Below are positions 12,080-26,164 of a stretch of 64,000 nt of DNA, piece by piece; position 1 is the first letter of the stretch, and every line of letters starts with the position of its first letter. The translations under genes and the position numbers were made by a program. The notes beneath the pieces were generated by a model that was given only the letters and a program-made list of their open reading frames with translations, was not told where the DNA came from and did no database searches. This DNA is from Antilocapra americana (taxonomy: Eukaryota; Chordata; Mammalia; Artiodactyla; Antilocapridae): positions 9,463,524 to 9,527,523 of the forward strand of contig ML660203.1 of assembly GCA_007570785.1 (NCBI GenBank), in the 5' to 3' direction.

Positions 12080-14290
12080 TGAACATGTGATAAACCTTGG
12101 TCATGTCTGCTTTGTGTCTGTTCAGATTCAAGCCTAAACCTTGCTTCTTCCCATGATGATGGACATCTCGGAAGGAGCAATTATATGACCAAGTCTGATG
12201 GCTAAGCAATGTGTGTAAGTGAAAAATCACTAATAAAAATAGAAATGACAAGCTATCGACAAAACTGATGAAAAGATACTATTAGCAATAACAGTGTCTT
12301 TTCTTCCAAATAACCAGGCTTCACATTCAATAACATCACTCCAGTGCTTTGTGGGAAGTGGTATGTTGAGCTTGATTGCCCTGTGTTAACTCAGGTGTTC
12401 CAAGCAGACATTCTTAGAAGCTTTAAGCCAAGAAATGCTGTCCATAGAGAGTCTGGCAATTTGGAGACATCATTTGTCCTTGCGTCACACTGTGAGCTCC
12501 CAGGTGGGGCATGAGGTCTGCTCTGATTTGGAGGGTTGGCAGCCTTTTTTAGGGGAGTGGAGGTTTGTCTGTAACCATGCAGCATGAAGTCTTGAGAGGG
12601 ATTTGAGTTTAAATCTGTTCTCAAGCTTTTCTGCTGACCTCGTGCCAACATATTCAACCAGATGAGGCATTTCCGAATACCAGAACAGGACCATCCCCTG
12701 CCAGACATTTTACAGAGATGGAAACAGGTTTGCTGGTGCTCTGTGATTTGCTTAAGGTCGGACTCATAAGAGGTGAAGCTGGGAAAACAGCTGGGGTGCC
12801 TGCTGCAGTCTATTTTCTGACAGAATCAGACACCTCATCATTGGTTGGCCTGAGACCCACTAGACGATGATTTCGTTGATAAAACATGTATGTACGTCTT
12901 TGGAATAAATGACTCTGAAGTTATTCTATGTTTTCACTTGTGACTGACCTGCTCTGTCCCCACCCATCTAGGGAGTGTCCCCAGGAGACCGAGGGCCCCT
13001 GTGACTGGCTCTGTGGGTCTCTCCTTCACATCCTTCCCAGCAGCTCCACTGGGCCTGGACAGGCCGGGGAACAGGAGCAACGCTGCTCTGCCGCAAGGAG
13101 GAGTGAGCCCTCTCAAATTACCTCAGAATTCTGCAGCCAGCCTCCTCGCTGCCCGTGTGGCAAGCCCAGGGGCAGTCACTGTCCCCGTCTTCCCCCTGTC
13201 CTCCTTCGTCCAGGCCCCCAGTCACAATCCTATTACTGACTGCCTTGAAAAAACCTTCGCTCACTAAGTCAAGTCCAGACAGCTGAGTCTGGCGTCTGAA
13301 GCCTCGTCTAAATCGGACCATACACACCACCTCCCTCCTTCCTACACACATCCTGCTGCTCTAGACAGGCTGCACTGCAGCCACCTCCATCACCTCGTGC
13401 ACACTCACCTCAGGGCTCAGCCAAAGGGGAAGGTGACAGAGGAGTACCTGCAAACAGTGCTGGAGGGTCTACCACACCGGCCAGGCATGTGAGTGAAGTG
13501 GGGCAGGGCAGGTGGCCCTGCTGACCCTCCTGTGGCCCCAGTGCTTGGGGGCGCCTCCCAGGGGGAGCGCCTCGTCACCCTGAGAATGATGCTAAGACAG
13601 GTACATTTGTACCACACAGGCCCCAAGTACTTCATGTGAAAACAAAGCAATCCCTTCCCGTGCTGGAGGAAAGACTGTCTGCATGGGGACCAGAGAAACA
13701 GGACTGTATTTAAGAAGTGGGCAAGTTAATGTTTTTTTTTTTAGGATAAAATGAGTGCATGGTGGTTTTGCCTTTTTGCCTTACACTTTGGTTTAGAATC
13801 ACTGAATTCTTTTTTCTTCAGGCACAGCTTTTCCAACTCCACCGCCCCCACTCCCACTCCACTCACTTCCTCTTTACCTGTGCCTTCAGACTCAGCTGAA
13901 ATGTTCCCTCCTCTGGGAAGCCTTTGCTGACTGCTGCAAGTAGGCCTGATCACACCCTCTTCCATGTTCCCAAGTGCTCCTTGAATTCCCCCAAATCATG
14001 ACTGAGCAACTCTCTCTCTGACACACACAGATGTCTATCTCCCCCATGACACCATAATTCCCTACTAGGGCCCAGAACCCAGGACAGGGTCTGCCTAGAG
14101 TCACTGTGAATGAGGACTTGCTGAGGATGCCAGCTGGGACAGGCCAGGCGAAGAGACACTCAAACCTGTACCTTCTGCTCTTCAGGCCTTTCTGTGGAAC
14201 CCATGGACACACCCATGCCCGAAGCCTTCCCGACAGCTACAGGGCATGCACAGTGAGGGTCTGCTCTTAAGCAGGGGTGGGGAAGACCCC
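12080..14290. other. DYNLRB1 intron 3, remaining sequence
   Basis: No exon recognised. A GC-richer part at 12990-13560 holds overlapping ORFs on both strands without domain. 13860-14110 looks like an L2-type tail ('ctctgggaagcctttgctga'). Confidence 0.45.
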
Positions 14291-14294
14291 TTAC

Positions 14295-14462
14295 CTGGTG
14301 CAACCATAATTTCATTTTTCTTGGAGCGAATTCGAAGGAAGGTGAGGTCATTCTGGGGGTCAATTTCGCGCACGGTGCTCCGGGCCTTCAAGATGAAGTT
14401 GTGCATGAGGTTGGCGTACTGTGTGGTGGTGGGATTGTCCATGGTGCTCTTGATGGGAATGC
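14295..14462 (-). CDS. DYNLRB1: DYNLRB1 coding exon 3
   Basis: Minus strand, 168 nt, completing G27 and encoding [20 protein letters not shown], then a helix and strands ending KKNEIMVAP plus the first base of an aspartate codon. This is most of the roadblock fold, including the long helix used in dimerisation. The acceptor is CTCCCCTCAG and the donor CACCAG followed by GTAAGG. Compared with my memory of the human protein, this copy has Asn instead of Ser at two places (YANLMHN) and Glu instead of Asp in TVREID. All are conservative changes. Confidence 0.96.
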
Positions 14463-15799
14463 CTGAGGGGAGAGCAGAGACTGAGCAGAACCCTGGGAGT
14501 GCCTTTCCGCCCTGCCCCCAGTCCCACTCCCAGAATTCCAGAGCCTAGACTGGCAGTCAACACTGTGCACTGAGGACTCGACAGGCAAGTGCTGAGCACC
14601 TGAAGGCTGTTAGCTCCAGTCCCAGAACTGCTTTAAGAATGGCGTCACCATCTTTACTTGTCAACCAGGCAACAGAAACTGAGCAAAGAGGTGGCCTGCT
14701 GAGGCCTCACGGCAGATAAACACAGGCAGTGGGGCCAGAATTCCAACGAAGGCCTGCGGGCTTCACTGCTGGGCTCCCCTCACAGGGCCACATACTGATT
14801 GGTTTCCAGCAACAGGAGGATAGACTATCACTCATATAACACTGAGAATATGAACAGAGAATAGTTCCTACAAATCTGTAAGTACTTAAGAGTACACAAA
14901 GGAAGGTTAGCCCGTGCCGAGACAGAACCATCACCAGTGTTTTGCTCCAGTTCCTAACAAGGAAGGCTTGGGGCTCAGGTATAAACACACGGTCTACACA
15001 TGACCGTGCCCAAGTTAAAGCCTGTTTCTCTGTCTGCACACACCCTTGTCAACAGTGCTGCTACTGCTTTCAAGGAGCCCACAAGCTGCCACTCCACAGG
15101 GTAATCACTCCCCTGGCGCTGGGGACGCAGGCTGCACTGTTCACTTAATTGCCTTGTAGTGAACAACATCCTGCACCAAGCCTTTGTGTTTTGAAGACTC
15201 GGCTTCCTTGCGAGGAACTAGTAAATGGCCCGCCCTCACTGGGCGGTGCCTGGTGTCAGGGGGTGAGGAATGGGCTTAGCTAGACACCTCAGGCCATGAC
15301 CAGGCCACCAGGTGTCCACGAATCACTGTAACGTGTCAGCTGGAGGCCCCATCCCCCGAGTTCTCACAGTGCACAGGCTCTTGTGACAAATGTGGCCCAA
15401 GTCACTCCCCACACATCAGTGGCTGGATTTCGGCTCTAGGACCCTGCCATCTGGCCTATAACTGACCAGCCAAAGGGTCAGCCAAAGACAGTCACCCGCA
15501 GACCTAGCAATGGGTGGCAAGACACTGACCAAACCTTGTCTTCTTATGGCACAGTGAGTGTGGGCAGAAGAGGGCATGGGAGCAAGAGAAGCAGTGAGTC
15601 AGAGGCTGCTGAGCCAAGTGGAGTTATGAGGACAGGCTGCAGTGATCACTTGCCTCTAAAGGAGATGATGACCAGGTCACCAGGGCAGATGTTATGTCCT
15701 GGGTGGCTGGGTGGCAACCAGGTACCCACCAGGGCCCCACGAGGACTCATTCAGTGGTGGAACCTTCCTTGGGACAGCAGTATAAGCAGCTGGGGAGAT

Positions 15800-16040
15800 G
15801 ACCAGTAGGAACTCTGAAATAGAGGACCTGGGCTTCTCCCCTGGCTCTGCCCCTTCCTCACTTCGTGGCCTTACCCAAGTGATCTAACCTAAGCCTCCAT
15901 TTCCTCATCTGTAAAATAATGCCTGTGCTTCACTGTGCTGCTGGGAGGACTAAACGTATCTTAATTCATCTGAGAATATTGAGCAAAAGCATGCACAGAA
16001 TAGCACAGAGCAAGTGTTGATTTATTATTGACATTACCCA
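15800..16040 (+). repeat. MIR SINE remnant
   Basis: 'tttcctcatctgtaaaataa' with flanking 'cacttcgtggccttacccaa' is a classic MIR core. DYNLRB1 intron 2. Confidence 0.75.
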
Positions 16041-17587
16041 TGCTATAAACCCTGCCCCCAGGTAACCTGAGGGGCCAGTCTTGAGGCCTGGCAAAGTCTG
16101 GGGGTGGGTGGGTGGCTGGGGTCAAACTTCTTGACTTTCTTTTTGTATTCCATCAGGCCACCTTCTCTCAGGTCCCTCTGCCTGGAACTGTCTTTCCCTT
16201 CCCTACTCTCTCCTGACTCCCACTGTCCCTCATGTCTCCCTCCACCCCCGGACGTGGTCAGCACCCCCGTTCTACAGTCCCAGCACCGTGCCGCTGTCCT
16301 GCAGGGCAGTTACTCGAGTTTGAGATCACGCCTGCACAGGAGTGGTTGTGACGCCTGTCCCCAGCAGACTGGACGCTCCCGAAGGGCCAGAGGCAGATCT
16401 GATGTGCTCACCAGTGTTTCTAGGGAGACTGCATCAAATATTTATGGCTGTTGTTAAAACAGGAGTAGACACAGGTGTGCTTTTAGTAGTTCAAATATAC
16501 TGTCGTGAGTGTGATCACATGTCTACCAAGAAAGATGGTGTGTAAGGGAGAAAAGAAACTAACCTCTTGTTGGCTCACTGTAAAAATGAAAAACATGGAG
16601 CTGGCAGGGTGGGCACGGAGGGCAGGGACCAACACTGGGGATAATTTCAAACAAGCACAAGAGAGAATTCCAGATTTACAGGACGCCAGAGCTGGGGAAT
16701 ACCCCAAAGACAGCCGAGTGAGTAGGCAGCCTACTGCAGGCCACGGCCTCCACAAACAGGGGCTGAGCACCTGCAGTGGTGGCTGGTAACCTCAAAGCCA
16801 TGATTTTGAATCTGGGGCTCAGATCTGTCAGGTTGTATAGCCAGGTCCGCTCACCAACACCCCACCCCCATCAATCAACAATTAAAACACATTAATAAAA
16901 CTTAACAGGTATTTATTGAGAACCAACTTTGTGTCAGCATTACTGTGGGTGCTGGAGATACAGAAATGATCATAAGAGATAAAGCTCTGCCCTCAGGAAT
17001 TGACACATTTGAGACTTTTATTTTGCCCTGTGTAGGTAGCAGCAGATGGCAGGGAGTCTGGTGGGTACAAATAGGATGTTCCTTACATTCCATTCTTGGT
17101 TAAGTCTGCTTAAAGGTACATTTTTATTATGAAACATCATTTAAATCTGGCCAAGGGTGAGACATCACCAGGCAGTGGCAGGTGGTTGGTAAGTGATTGG
17201 GACAAGAGCATGTCCTGATTTCAGGGGCTGGGAGCAATCCCTCCAGGCTGAGCTGGTCAGGGAAGGCATCCTGCTGGAAGAGGTAGCTGAACTGAATCAC
17301 AGAGGTGGAAAGCCCCTGAGGAGTAACAGAGATCCCTAATACAATCACCGTGACTTGAGCACCTCTAATGCAAGCCTTCAGAGGGGCTAAGGGCCCCCTA
17401 GAGCAGTGAGTTCTGACCACCTCCATCTGTGGCTAGGTGATCTGGGGCAGGTCAACCTGACTGCTCTCAGCCTCCGGTTTGTCATCTGAAAAACGGGCAA
17501 ATATCTCTGCTTTGCAGAAATGTGTGAAATGTAAATGAAAATCTGAAGTGGGAGATCTATGAATGGACCACAAATTAAAAAACACAC

Positions 17588-17735
17588 GGAATTTCCTGGT
17601 GGTCCAGTGGTTGGGATTCTATACTTCCACTGTGGAGAGCACAGGTTCGATCCCAGGTCAGGGAACTAAGACTGCATGCTGTGTGGCTCGGCCATCAAAC
17701 AAACAAGCAAATAAATAGACAGATAAATAAATAAA
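17588..17735 (+). mobile_element. CHR-type SINE
   Basis: Contains 'ggaatttcctggtggtccag' and 'cagggaactaagactgcatg', followed by an (AAAT)-rich tail. DYNLRB1 intron 2. Confidence 0.82.
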
Positions 17736-17965
17736 CACAAATACAAGAAATTTTGACATTTATGTGGCATTTACTATACATCAGGCACTGTTCTAAAAGC
17801 TTCCCTTAGACAAAGGTAGTGTGACTGTCTACATTTTACAGATGAGGAAAAAAACTGAGAGGTTAAGTGGCTTCCCTAAGATCACATATTTGATGAGAAA
17901 GTAGAGTCAGGATTCACACCCAGGCAGTCTGGTTCCACACTCCATATACTTAGCTACTGTGCCAT
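17735..17965. repeat. MIR SINE remnant
   Basis: 'cattttacagatgaggaaaa' and 'gaggttaagtggcttcccta' are MIR core motifs. It directly follows the CHR SINE at 17588. Confidence 0.7.
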
Positions 17966-18749
17966 ACTGCCACATTAGTATACAAAAAATAAGTGCTCAT
18001 TAGTATCAAAAAGGTAAGAAGTTGGGGCTATATTTTCCTAGTGAAAAAGCTCAACTCGGGGCAGTTTTAAGACAAGAATGAAGGCTTGTGGTCTGGAATA
18101 CTGGCGGAAGTCTAGGGGGTCCCAGCTGGGGAGTCAGCTCCTGGGGCTGTTTCTCCCCGTCTGGGGTCAAAAATATCTACTTACAGAAGAGTCTCATGTC
18201 AAGTCTTCTGGGTCTTGGAGCAAGAAGCTCCTTGGAGCAAGGACCAAGGAGGCGGGTTGAGGCAGCTAAGTTCTGAAGAGGGGAAGGGAAAGCACCGGCC
18301 ATCAGCTGATTGGTGGTGGACCTGAGATGGCTCCCACAGTGTCCTCGGCTCCCCACCCTGCTGCCTCCTTTGAATGCAGTGACCACACGGTTTAATCAGA
18401 GCCTGACAAAGCTGGGGCGCACACTGCCTAGCTATGGGCTGGCTGGGTTCTGACGACTTGGACTACAACATTCTAACTGAGGACATGCCACCTTCAATTT
18501 GTCACCCTTGGTGACTTTCATTCTGCTCTATTTAAGCAGGCACTGTTGAGAACTCTGCCGCTCCAAAATAAGGCCCAGAATGACAATGCATACACACAGA
18601 GGCTCTCAAGGAGCCTCAAACAAAGCCAAGCTGACTGAATGTGTTGGGTTAGAGAACAGGGCAGGGGGGCCCAGTTGGGTGACCCTGGACATGGCCTGGG
18701 ACTGAGTCCAGCAGCCACTCTCTGGTCCATCACGGCACCCTGTAGGAGA

Positions 18750-18960
18750 AAGAGCACAAGTATGCTCGGACAGACTTGGGATGAAATCTTGGCTCTATGA
18801 TGGCAGGCAAATTGAATTTCTAGACTCACTTTTCTCCACTGCAAATTGGAGACAACAGAGCCGCTTCAAGGAATGACAGAAACGATCTGTCTGTGAAGCA
18901 CCAGCCCGTGGCCTGGCAGAGAACAGGTGTGTGATAACATTGGTCTCCTTCTTCATCATG
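18750..18960 (+). repeat. MIR SINE remnant
   Basis: 'gaaatcttggctctatgatg' and 'ctccactgcaaattggagac' resemble the MIR core. DYNLRB1 intron 2. Confidence 0.6.
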
Positions 18961-19495
18961 TCTACTGTGGTTTGAGAAAAATTAGCATCTGTACCCTTTC
19001 ACAGTTGTTGAAATAATTCCCAGAAGAGGAAGGAAAACTACAGGCCCAAAGCAGCTGACAGCAAGCAGTATTAGATAGCAAAAGAGAAGTAGAAACAACA
19101 TAAAGGGAGAATGGAGGATAAACACGGTACTGGAAGTTAAAAATTTTGCTTATGTAAACCATGGAGCAAAATCAAAACAAAACCCCAAACAAAAACTCAT
19201 GAGTAAACAGATGCAAGAGAATAGCAACTATAATTATGACCAAGAGAAAAGACACTGGACAAAGGCTGACTGAAGCAGTATGGCACACTGAGAAGTGTGA
19301 CATGTCAGGGCAGTGGGGTAGGGAGGATTTTTCCTTTTTTTAAATTTAGAATTCTAGTAATAGTGCTAGGAAACTGGAGGTGATTAAAAAAAAAAAAAAG
19401 GATGAGAACTAGATCAGATACATGAGAGGTTTAGTAAAAGGCAAGTGTTATGCTATGCTGGGCTCTTTCCTGGGGGCCGGCCTGCACTCAGCTCA

Positions 19496-19615
<120 letters not shown>

Positions 19616-20199
19616 TTAGAGCAGCCAGGAAGCCTGGATCAACTGCCCCTACCCCTGGCAGATGAGTCACACTTCCGAACGACAGACAGGTAAGCTCCTG
19701 GCACGTGGCACCTCCTGCAAACTCCTGGGGACTACCTGGAGCAGTCCTGAGGCACCACCAGCGTTAAACCACTGCATTCCCAGTGTGGGGTGGGGCTGCT
19801 CCCTCTGCCCCGCACTTAGTAGGGAGCAGAACTCAAATACCATTCCCAGGATTATAGACGCATTCATGACTCAGATATTTGGTACAGCTGGGGGACAAAC
19901 CAGAAGAAACTAATGATTTGAAAAATTCCAAATGGAGGTGTCTAACAGGAAGGAGATACATTGTCATTTGTGGCCCAAAGAGCACATTCCAAAGGAAGCA
20001 AAATGATCCCATGAGGATGGACTCAGGGACTAATAAGGTGGCACCTGAGACTATGTGACACACAGCACACAGCCAGAGGAAAGGCAGGGGAAGGGGCTCC
20101 GGAATCCTGCATCATCAGGTGCTGGTCTGGGTGGGCTACTCTGACACATGCCATTTGTAAACAGAGTGGACAATCAGACTGAGTCCTCACCTCGCCACG

Positions 20200-20480
20200 C
20201 AAGGCCTTCTCTGTTATTACTCCCATCTCTTCTAGCCTTCCCTCCACTCTCTACCTGCACGTCCATATCTCCCCACCTCCACGGCTTGCTACCAAACAAG
20301 GCCTCTTCTCCGCTGAAATCCAACACATTCTTCAGGATCATCTTAGATATCATGTCCTCCACAAAGCCTTCACTGATTCCAACTCAGTGGCCTTTGGCCA
20401 TTTCCGACGGACTCCCTGAACTCTTGACTGTATCGCTCTGGGAATCAGTAAGTAGTGTTCGACTTAAAGTCTCTCTAACA
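20200..20480 (+). repeat. L2 LINE remnant
   Basis: 'atgtcctccacaaagccttc' and nearby pyrimidine-rich text resemble an L2 3' region. DYNLRB1 intron 1. Confidence 0.45.
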
Positions 20481-21560
20481 TGTCTATAGAGCAGGGGCTC
20501 AATGAACAGCTGTTAAACTAAACTAGGCCTAACTCCTCCTGTGGATAGAAACTGGTATTCAAGTGCGCTTGTTCTCAGGAGGTCCCTTCTAGACCCATCG
20601 AGAATCTAGTCAGAAGTTCCTCACAGGCTGAGGGTCAGCCTCTGGGACACAGAGGCTCTGTTCACCAAAACAGAGTGGCTTCCCGCCCTCAAAGGCTGAT
20701 GAGCTGGCCCAGAGGAGGAGCTTCTTAACAGAGGATGGAGACAGCACAAAGAAAGACTGTTTTTCTAGTAGGCCCAAGCCTCACAATCCAGTCACTGCCA
20801 CCCACTCTCCACTGACGTGTGAATACTCTCAAATGCTGGAGGGAAGGGCAAACAAGTTCCTCTTACAAAATGGCAAAGAGCCTGACGCCTCTGTAATCTG
20901 GAGCCTTGGTAAAAGGACATGGCTAGCTATGTGGACTGAAAGTACAATGCAGTAGGTTATGCGTGGATGAGATCTTAATTCATTCATCAGACATTCACTG
21001 AGCTCCAACCACACATTATTCTGGAGAGGAGTGATAAGGTATTATATGATAGTGGTCAATACTACACAGCACTCAACTGGACCTAGAAACCCTCCTGGAA
21101 ATTCATCCTAAGGAAACAATCTGAGAGAACTAAAAGGAGAGTATGGCAAGATGTTTGCTGCAGTGACATCTTCAATAACAAAAAGCAGGAAGAGCTAAAA
21201 CTACCCAACATTTAGGGAAAATGTCAAGGGGATTATGAATGTCCATTCACAGGAATAGAACACATTAACAATGGTGACCAGAATATTTATACCACCTTAA
21301 AAAGAAAGTGCTTGGGAGATGGCATCCACATGAAAAGAAGAAGAGGGCTAGAAGGACCATGAATGAAATAAAAAGCCACACTGAGAGTAGGGAACTATAG
21401 ATGAGGTTTTCTTTTTTTTCAAACAGCCTCTTTTACTCTATTACATTATTTCTATTTAAAAACATTTTTTAGCCCATTTCTCTGTGTAGCCAGAGATACC
21501 TGATCTGGGACTATGGAGCTCTGGCATTCTCAACATTGTAAGAATAATAATATACAAGAA

Positions 21561-21760
21561 GGGTCTTCCCTGGCGGTTCACAGGGTAAGATCCTGAGCGC
21601 CCAATGCAGGGGACCCAGGTTCGAACACTGGCCAGGAAACTAGATCCTGCATGCTGCAACTAAGAGTTTGCACACTGAAGCTACAGATTTGGCATTTCAC
21701 AACCAGGACCCGGAGCAGCCAAATAAATAGATAAAAATAAATATTAAAAAAAAAAAAAGA
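21561..21760 (+). mobile_element. CHR-type SINE
   Basis: Contains 'gggtcttccctggcggttca' and 'actagatcctgcatgctgca', with an A tail near 21747-21758. DYNLRB1 intron 1. Confidence 0.82.
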
Positions 21761-21899
21761 ATACATACGAATAAGTAGGATGGACGTTTAGGACAGTTCA
21801 ATCAACCTGCAATCAAACTAGGGATGGGGAAAACTAAAGATGCCATAATCGAAGTCCAAAATACCCCTGGAGGTTGGAAAGTGAGGCTGAAATGAAAAA

Positions 21900-22480
21900 T
21901 GAAATTTTGTAAGACAAGTTAATCATTCAATAACTGTATGGGAATCTTCTATGTGCCAAATGTTGTTTTAGGCCTAAGAGTGTTGTGCTGGACAAAATAC
22001 AATGAAAACCCTGCTCTCATGAAGCTGGTTTTGGAGGTGGGGTTGGGGGAGGGAATCAGACATTAAGCAAAAGCATAAATAAAATACAAATGTCAGATTC
22101 AGTAGGGAGGGATGGGGGATCTGGAAAGCAAGGGGCTGATGGAAATTTTAAACAAGATGGTCATAGAAGGCCTCGCTAAGGTGATAGCTGAAAGGAAACA
22201 AAGGAGCTAACCAGGTGGATTTCTAGGGAAAATGTTCCAGAAAAAAATGCAAAGGGGACAGTGTGGCTGAGGGCAGTGAGCGGCAGACAGCCAGATGAGA
22301 GGGAGGCAGGATCAGACTAGATTTCAGAGGTGTTGTAGACCAGAGTGATGACTGGTTTTTAAAGGCAAGGGGGTGTGAGGAGCCACTAGCAGGTTTCGAG
22401 GTGAGCAATGACAAGATCTGTTTCATAAGGATGCCCTGGCTGCTGTGTGGAGAATGGACTGCAGGGGGCAAGCACAGTCC
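21900..22480. repeat. Old interspersed repeat, family unsure
   Basis: 'tcttctatgtgccaaatgtt' and 'ccctggctgctgtgtggaga' with text between resemble a widespread old mammalian repeat. I cannot name the family with confidence. DYNLRB1 intron 1. Confidence 0.4.
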
Positions 22481-23544
22481 ACCCAAGCCTGGCCTGGCGT
22501 GGTGAGCGCTGTTCCTTCTGAAAGCGGGCAACCTCCTCTCCCTCACTCACCACTAGATGTAACTAACTCCCAAGTCTCTGGACTCCGCTCATGAGCCTCC
22601 CGTCGGAGGCCTGCTCTGGACACCTGCCCCTCTTCTAGGTACCCAAGGTACCCTGACTCCACGGCCCTTATCAGCAATGAATGTAACTGTCTGTTCTGCT
22701 TATTTCCTCCTCTAGACCCAAGGTAACCTGGGAGAAGGAACCCAGACTTTGTAATCCCAGTACCTGGTACTGTATAGGCTCAACAGATACTTAAGGAACA
22801 AATAAAAACCATTTCCTCAACGGTGTTTTACAAAAACCAACCTTTTAAAGTATAGTACCCTGGGCTTACAGTACCCAGCATGATGAGAGAGTTTATATGA
22901 TCCTAAACTTAATGAGAACCAACCACTGAGGTCTAGCTGCTTTAAAGGTAAGCACACTTACCAAGAAAGGGAGGACACACAAGTATACCTGATCTACACA
23001 GTATCTGCTACAGGTCAGATATCAGGATGAGTGTCTTCAGATATGTCTCATCTGAACCTTCCATGGTTAGTATGAGTTCCATTTTACAAGGAGGAAACCA
23101 AGGTTCAGAAAGGAGAGCATTTTGCCCAAGGACTCACAGCACAGGTCAAGAGAAGAGTTGAATACACCACTGATCACAAATGAAGATGTCCCTGTCCTCA
23201 AGAGTTCATATTTTGGTACAAGAGAATTTCAAAAACAAGTGTGACAACATTCTTGCAGGGTACTGGGATGGGCGGGTCGGGGTGGGCAAGGGGATGCTTC
23301 TTGGATGAGTGTGTTCCTCAGGAACACCCGAAGATGTAGTCCTTGAGCCAAGAACTAAACAATGAGAAAGAAAAGCACTCCAGGAAGCAGCATGAAAGCT
23401 AACACAGTGAAATGGGATGGAGTTCGGCATGTTCAAGGAATAGAGAGAATCAGTATTGCCAAGGTTTTTGATTCTCTGCTAATCTGAGAGGCAAAACCCA
23501 AATAACAGGAAGTCAACCTTTCTTTAATTTTTAAGAATTATCAG

Positions 23545-23748
23545 CAAGGGGACTCTCCCGATGGTCCAGTGGTTAAGAATCTGTCTTGCAATGCAGGGGG
23601 TGCAGGTTCAATCCTCAGTCAGGGAACCGAGATTCGCCATGCCACGGAGCCAGGACAACTGCGCCGCTGGCCTCCGTTAGAGAGTCTGTGCCCTGAGACG
23701 AAGTTCCCACATGCCACAACTAAGATCCAACACAGCCAAAAAAAAAAA
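23545..23748 (+). mobile_element. CHR-type SINE with perfect duplication
   Basis: Typical head and body with an A tail. Duplication AAGAATTATCAG at 23533-23544 and 23749-23760 (12 of 12). DYNLRB1 intron 1. Confidence 0.9.
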
Positions 23749-24779
23749 AAGAATTATCAGTGAGGCTGGTCAGAAAAAAAACAAAACCAAAGCTTATCAG
23801 TGAAGTTAAGCTGGAATTTGACCGTTTGCATCTCTCCTTTTCCTAGTCTTTTGCTTTTTCTACTAATTTTATTGATTTTAAAAAACTCGTAAGTTAGAAA
23901 TTTTAGATTTCTGCCCATCATATAACTTATACTTCTCCCACTTTTCTAATTTAAGTTTACAGTGTTTTTCAATAATCAGAGGTTCTGAATTTATGTAATC
24001 AAATTTAATAAAAACTTTTTCCTGGAAGACTAGAGAATAGCTTCTCCAACCTGACCACAGCTATTAGGGTGGGGTTAGGTCTGGGGGAGTGGGGGTCATG
24101 AGGTCTACAGGAGGCAGTAGGCACCTGCCTTCAGGAGAAACTGCTTTAAACAAATGTCAGGTTCAGCCCTGAAGGAGCCAAGAAAGAAAACAAATGTTGC
24201 CAAAAAGACAGGAGCAGCCACAGCAGCATTAGCAGATGCAAGAGGAGTCCTAACCAGGCATCCAAGTCATGCCACCTTTGTCTCTAAAGTCTATCCCTGC
24301 AGTGCTAGCCGACTGGTACAGAGACATCTATGTGGATACTTAGCCCTTCAGGCCCTGCTCATATCTCCGAATTCCTGCCCTGCTCCTAGAAAGAACCCGG
24401 CTAGGATCCTCAGCACCCCAAATCTTTATTTCTATTAACATGGGTGTCTGCACCAGAGAAGGGACCAGGCTTCTGGGTTCTCTAATTCCTAGATGCATGC
24501 TGCTGACAGACCAAAAAACACTCCAAACCAATAAAAAAACAAGTAGCGGTAAAACTCCAGGATTATTCACTGGTTTGGCATGGGAGGGATAACCACTGAA
24601 GCAAATGATTCACAAAGAAACTGTGACCAATGTGACGACCAAGCATAAAAAAGTTTTAATTTCTATTAAACAAAAACGAATTACAAGGAAGGGACAACAT
24701 CTGCATCAAATACAACAGACTAAAGAGTAATTTCAAAACATCACAGAGAATGATTAAGAAAAACAGCAAATCTCTAAAA

Positions 24780-25438
24780 ATTAAGTGGGCAAAAAGGATA
24801 AGAGGAGAAAATATACCTAAAGGAAACCACAAACATAAGAAAAATGTTCAATGTTCCCTGTAAATAAAGACATGAAAACTACAGCAATGCTGAGGTTATG
24901 TTTCTGAATGCTAGCAGTTATTACAGCAAAACTGGTACAAAGGCAATAAGACCTTTTGGGAAAGCTATAGGACAACATTATTATAAGTACCATATGTGCT
25001 GATCCCCTTGCTTCAAATTCTTTGAGAATTTCTCCTAAGGAAATAATCTAATAAATGTTAAAAAAAAAAAAGAAAGAAAAACTACACAGAGACATTTATC
25101 ACAGTGTTATCTCTATTACTGAAGAACTAGACACAACCCAAATGTATACTGGGGGAATGGTTTGGCAAATTATGATAAAAATATTTCATTGATTATTATG
25201 TAGTCACTAAAAATGATTTATTACAAAGAGAGACAGCAACAAAGTTATATGTCTTTGGGTATTAAACAGAAACAAAAAACTAGCAGGGACATCTTGAATG
25301 TGAATTCATGAACAAAGAGGAAGGAGAATGTACAAAGATGAAAATATTCTGTGGTGGAGTAAAACTGGATGCTAATTATAGCCGATTTTCATATCACCAG
25401 TATAAAGGGAAATTTGTCATTTTCTACCAAAATGCTCA
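24780..25438 (+). repeat. Old L1-type remains
   Basis: A-rich text with 'tcctaaggaaataatctaat' and 'caacccaaatgtatactggg', as in the 3' part of old L1 elements. DYNLRB1 intron 1. Confidence 0.5.
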
Positions 25439-25439
25439 T

Positions 25440-25495
25440 CGGGTCGCAAAGAGTCGGACATGACTGAGCGACTAACACACACACACACCCCTCAA
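25440..25495 (+). mobile_element. Bov-tA/BovB 3' fragment with (AC)n tail
   Basis: Only the 3' end is present ('gggtcgcaaagagtcggaca' and onward), running into a short CA repeat at 25480-25492. Intron 1 of DYNLRB1. Confidence 0.75.
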
Positions 25496-25671
25496 AATGT
25501 TAAAATGCGCACACCAGAAGTATCACTACTACATAACACTACATAAACACAAGCATGAGTAGAAAAAGGAAAAAAAAAACAGTACTGCAGCAATGTTTGG
25601 AGTGAAAAATTGTAAGGCATCTAAATGGATATAATGCAATGGAATAGGAAAACAGTCCTATAAAAGAGCTT

Positions 25672-25858
25672 GTGTATGTGCTTGCTCAGTCATGACCCCG
25701 TGTCCTCTTTGCGACCCCACAGACTGTAGCCTGCCAGGCTCCTCTGTCCGTTGACTCGCCATTTGCTACTCCAGGGGATCCTCCCAAAGCAGGAATCGAA
25801 TCCTTGTCTCTTGCTTCTCTTGCACTGGCAGGTAGATTCTTTACCACTGTGTCACCTT
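25672..25858 (-). mobile_element. Bov-tA SINE, reverse orientation
   Basis: Starts 'tgtatgtgcttgctcagtca' and ends with the inverted head 'gattctttaccactgtgtca'. More diverged than the others and no clear duplication seen. Intron 1 of DYNLRB1. Confidence 0.8.
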
Positions 25859-26164
25859 AATATGTCTAAATACATAAGTTCCAATTTCATGTAATAAACA
25901 TGTTATACACAAATGTGCTTATGCACTAAACAAATCTGGAAGAAGACGTATCCAACTGTCAACAGTGGTCAGCAGAGGGGAGTGAGATGGGGACTACATA
26001 CACTTTTCTAAGTTACATATTTCAGTAATGCTTGAATTTGTTAAAACATGCATCTAAAATATGTTTTGTTTTGATGAATATAAATACACAATAGCATGGT
26101 ATAGGTTGCAGGAAGCTCTGATTCATGTAAGAAAAAGGGATCTCATATATATATGTATATATAT

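Noticed and set aside
12928..13650. Cluster of overlapping ORFs in GC-rich intron sequence
   Set aside because: ORFs overlap on both strands, no family motif is seen, and no exon of DYNLRB1 is missing from the model.
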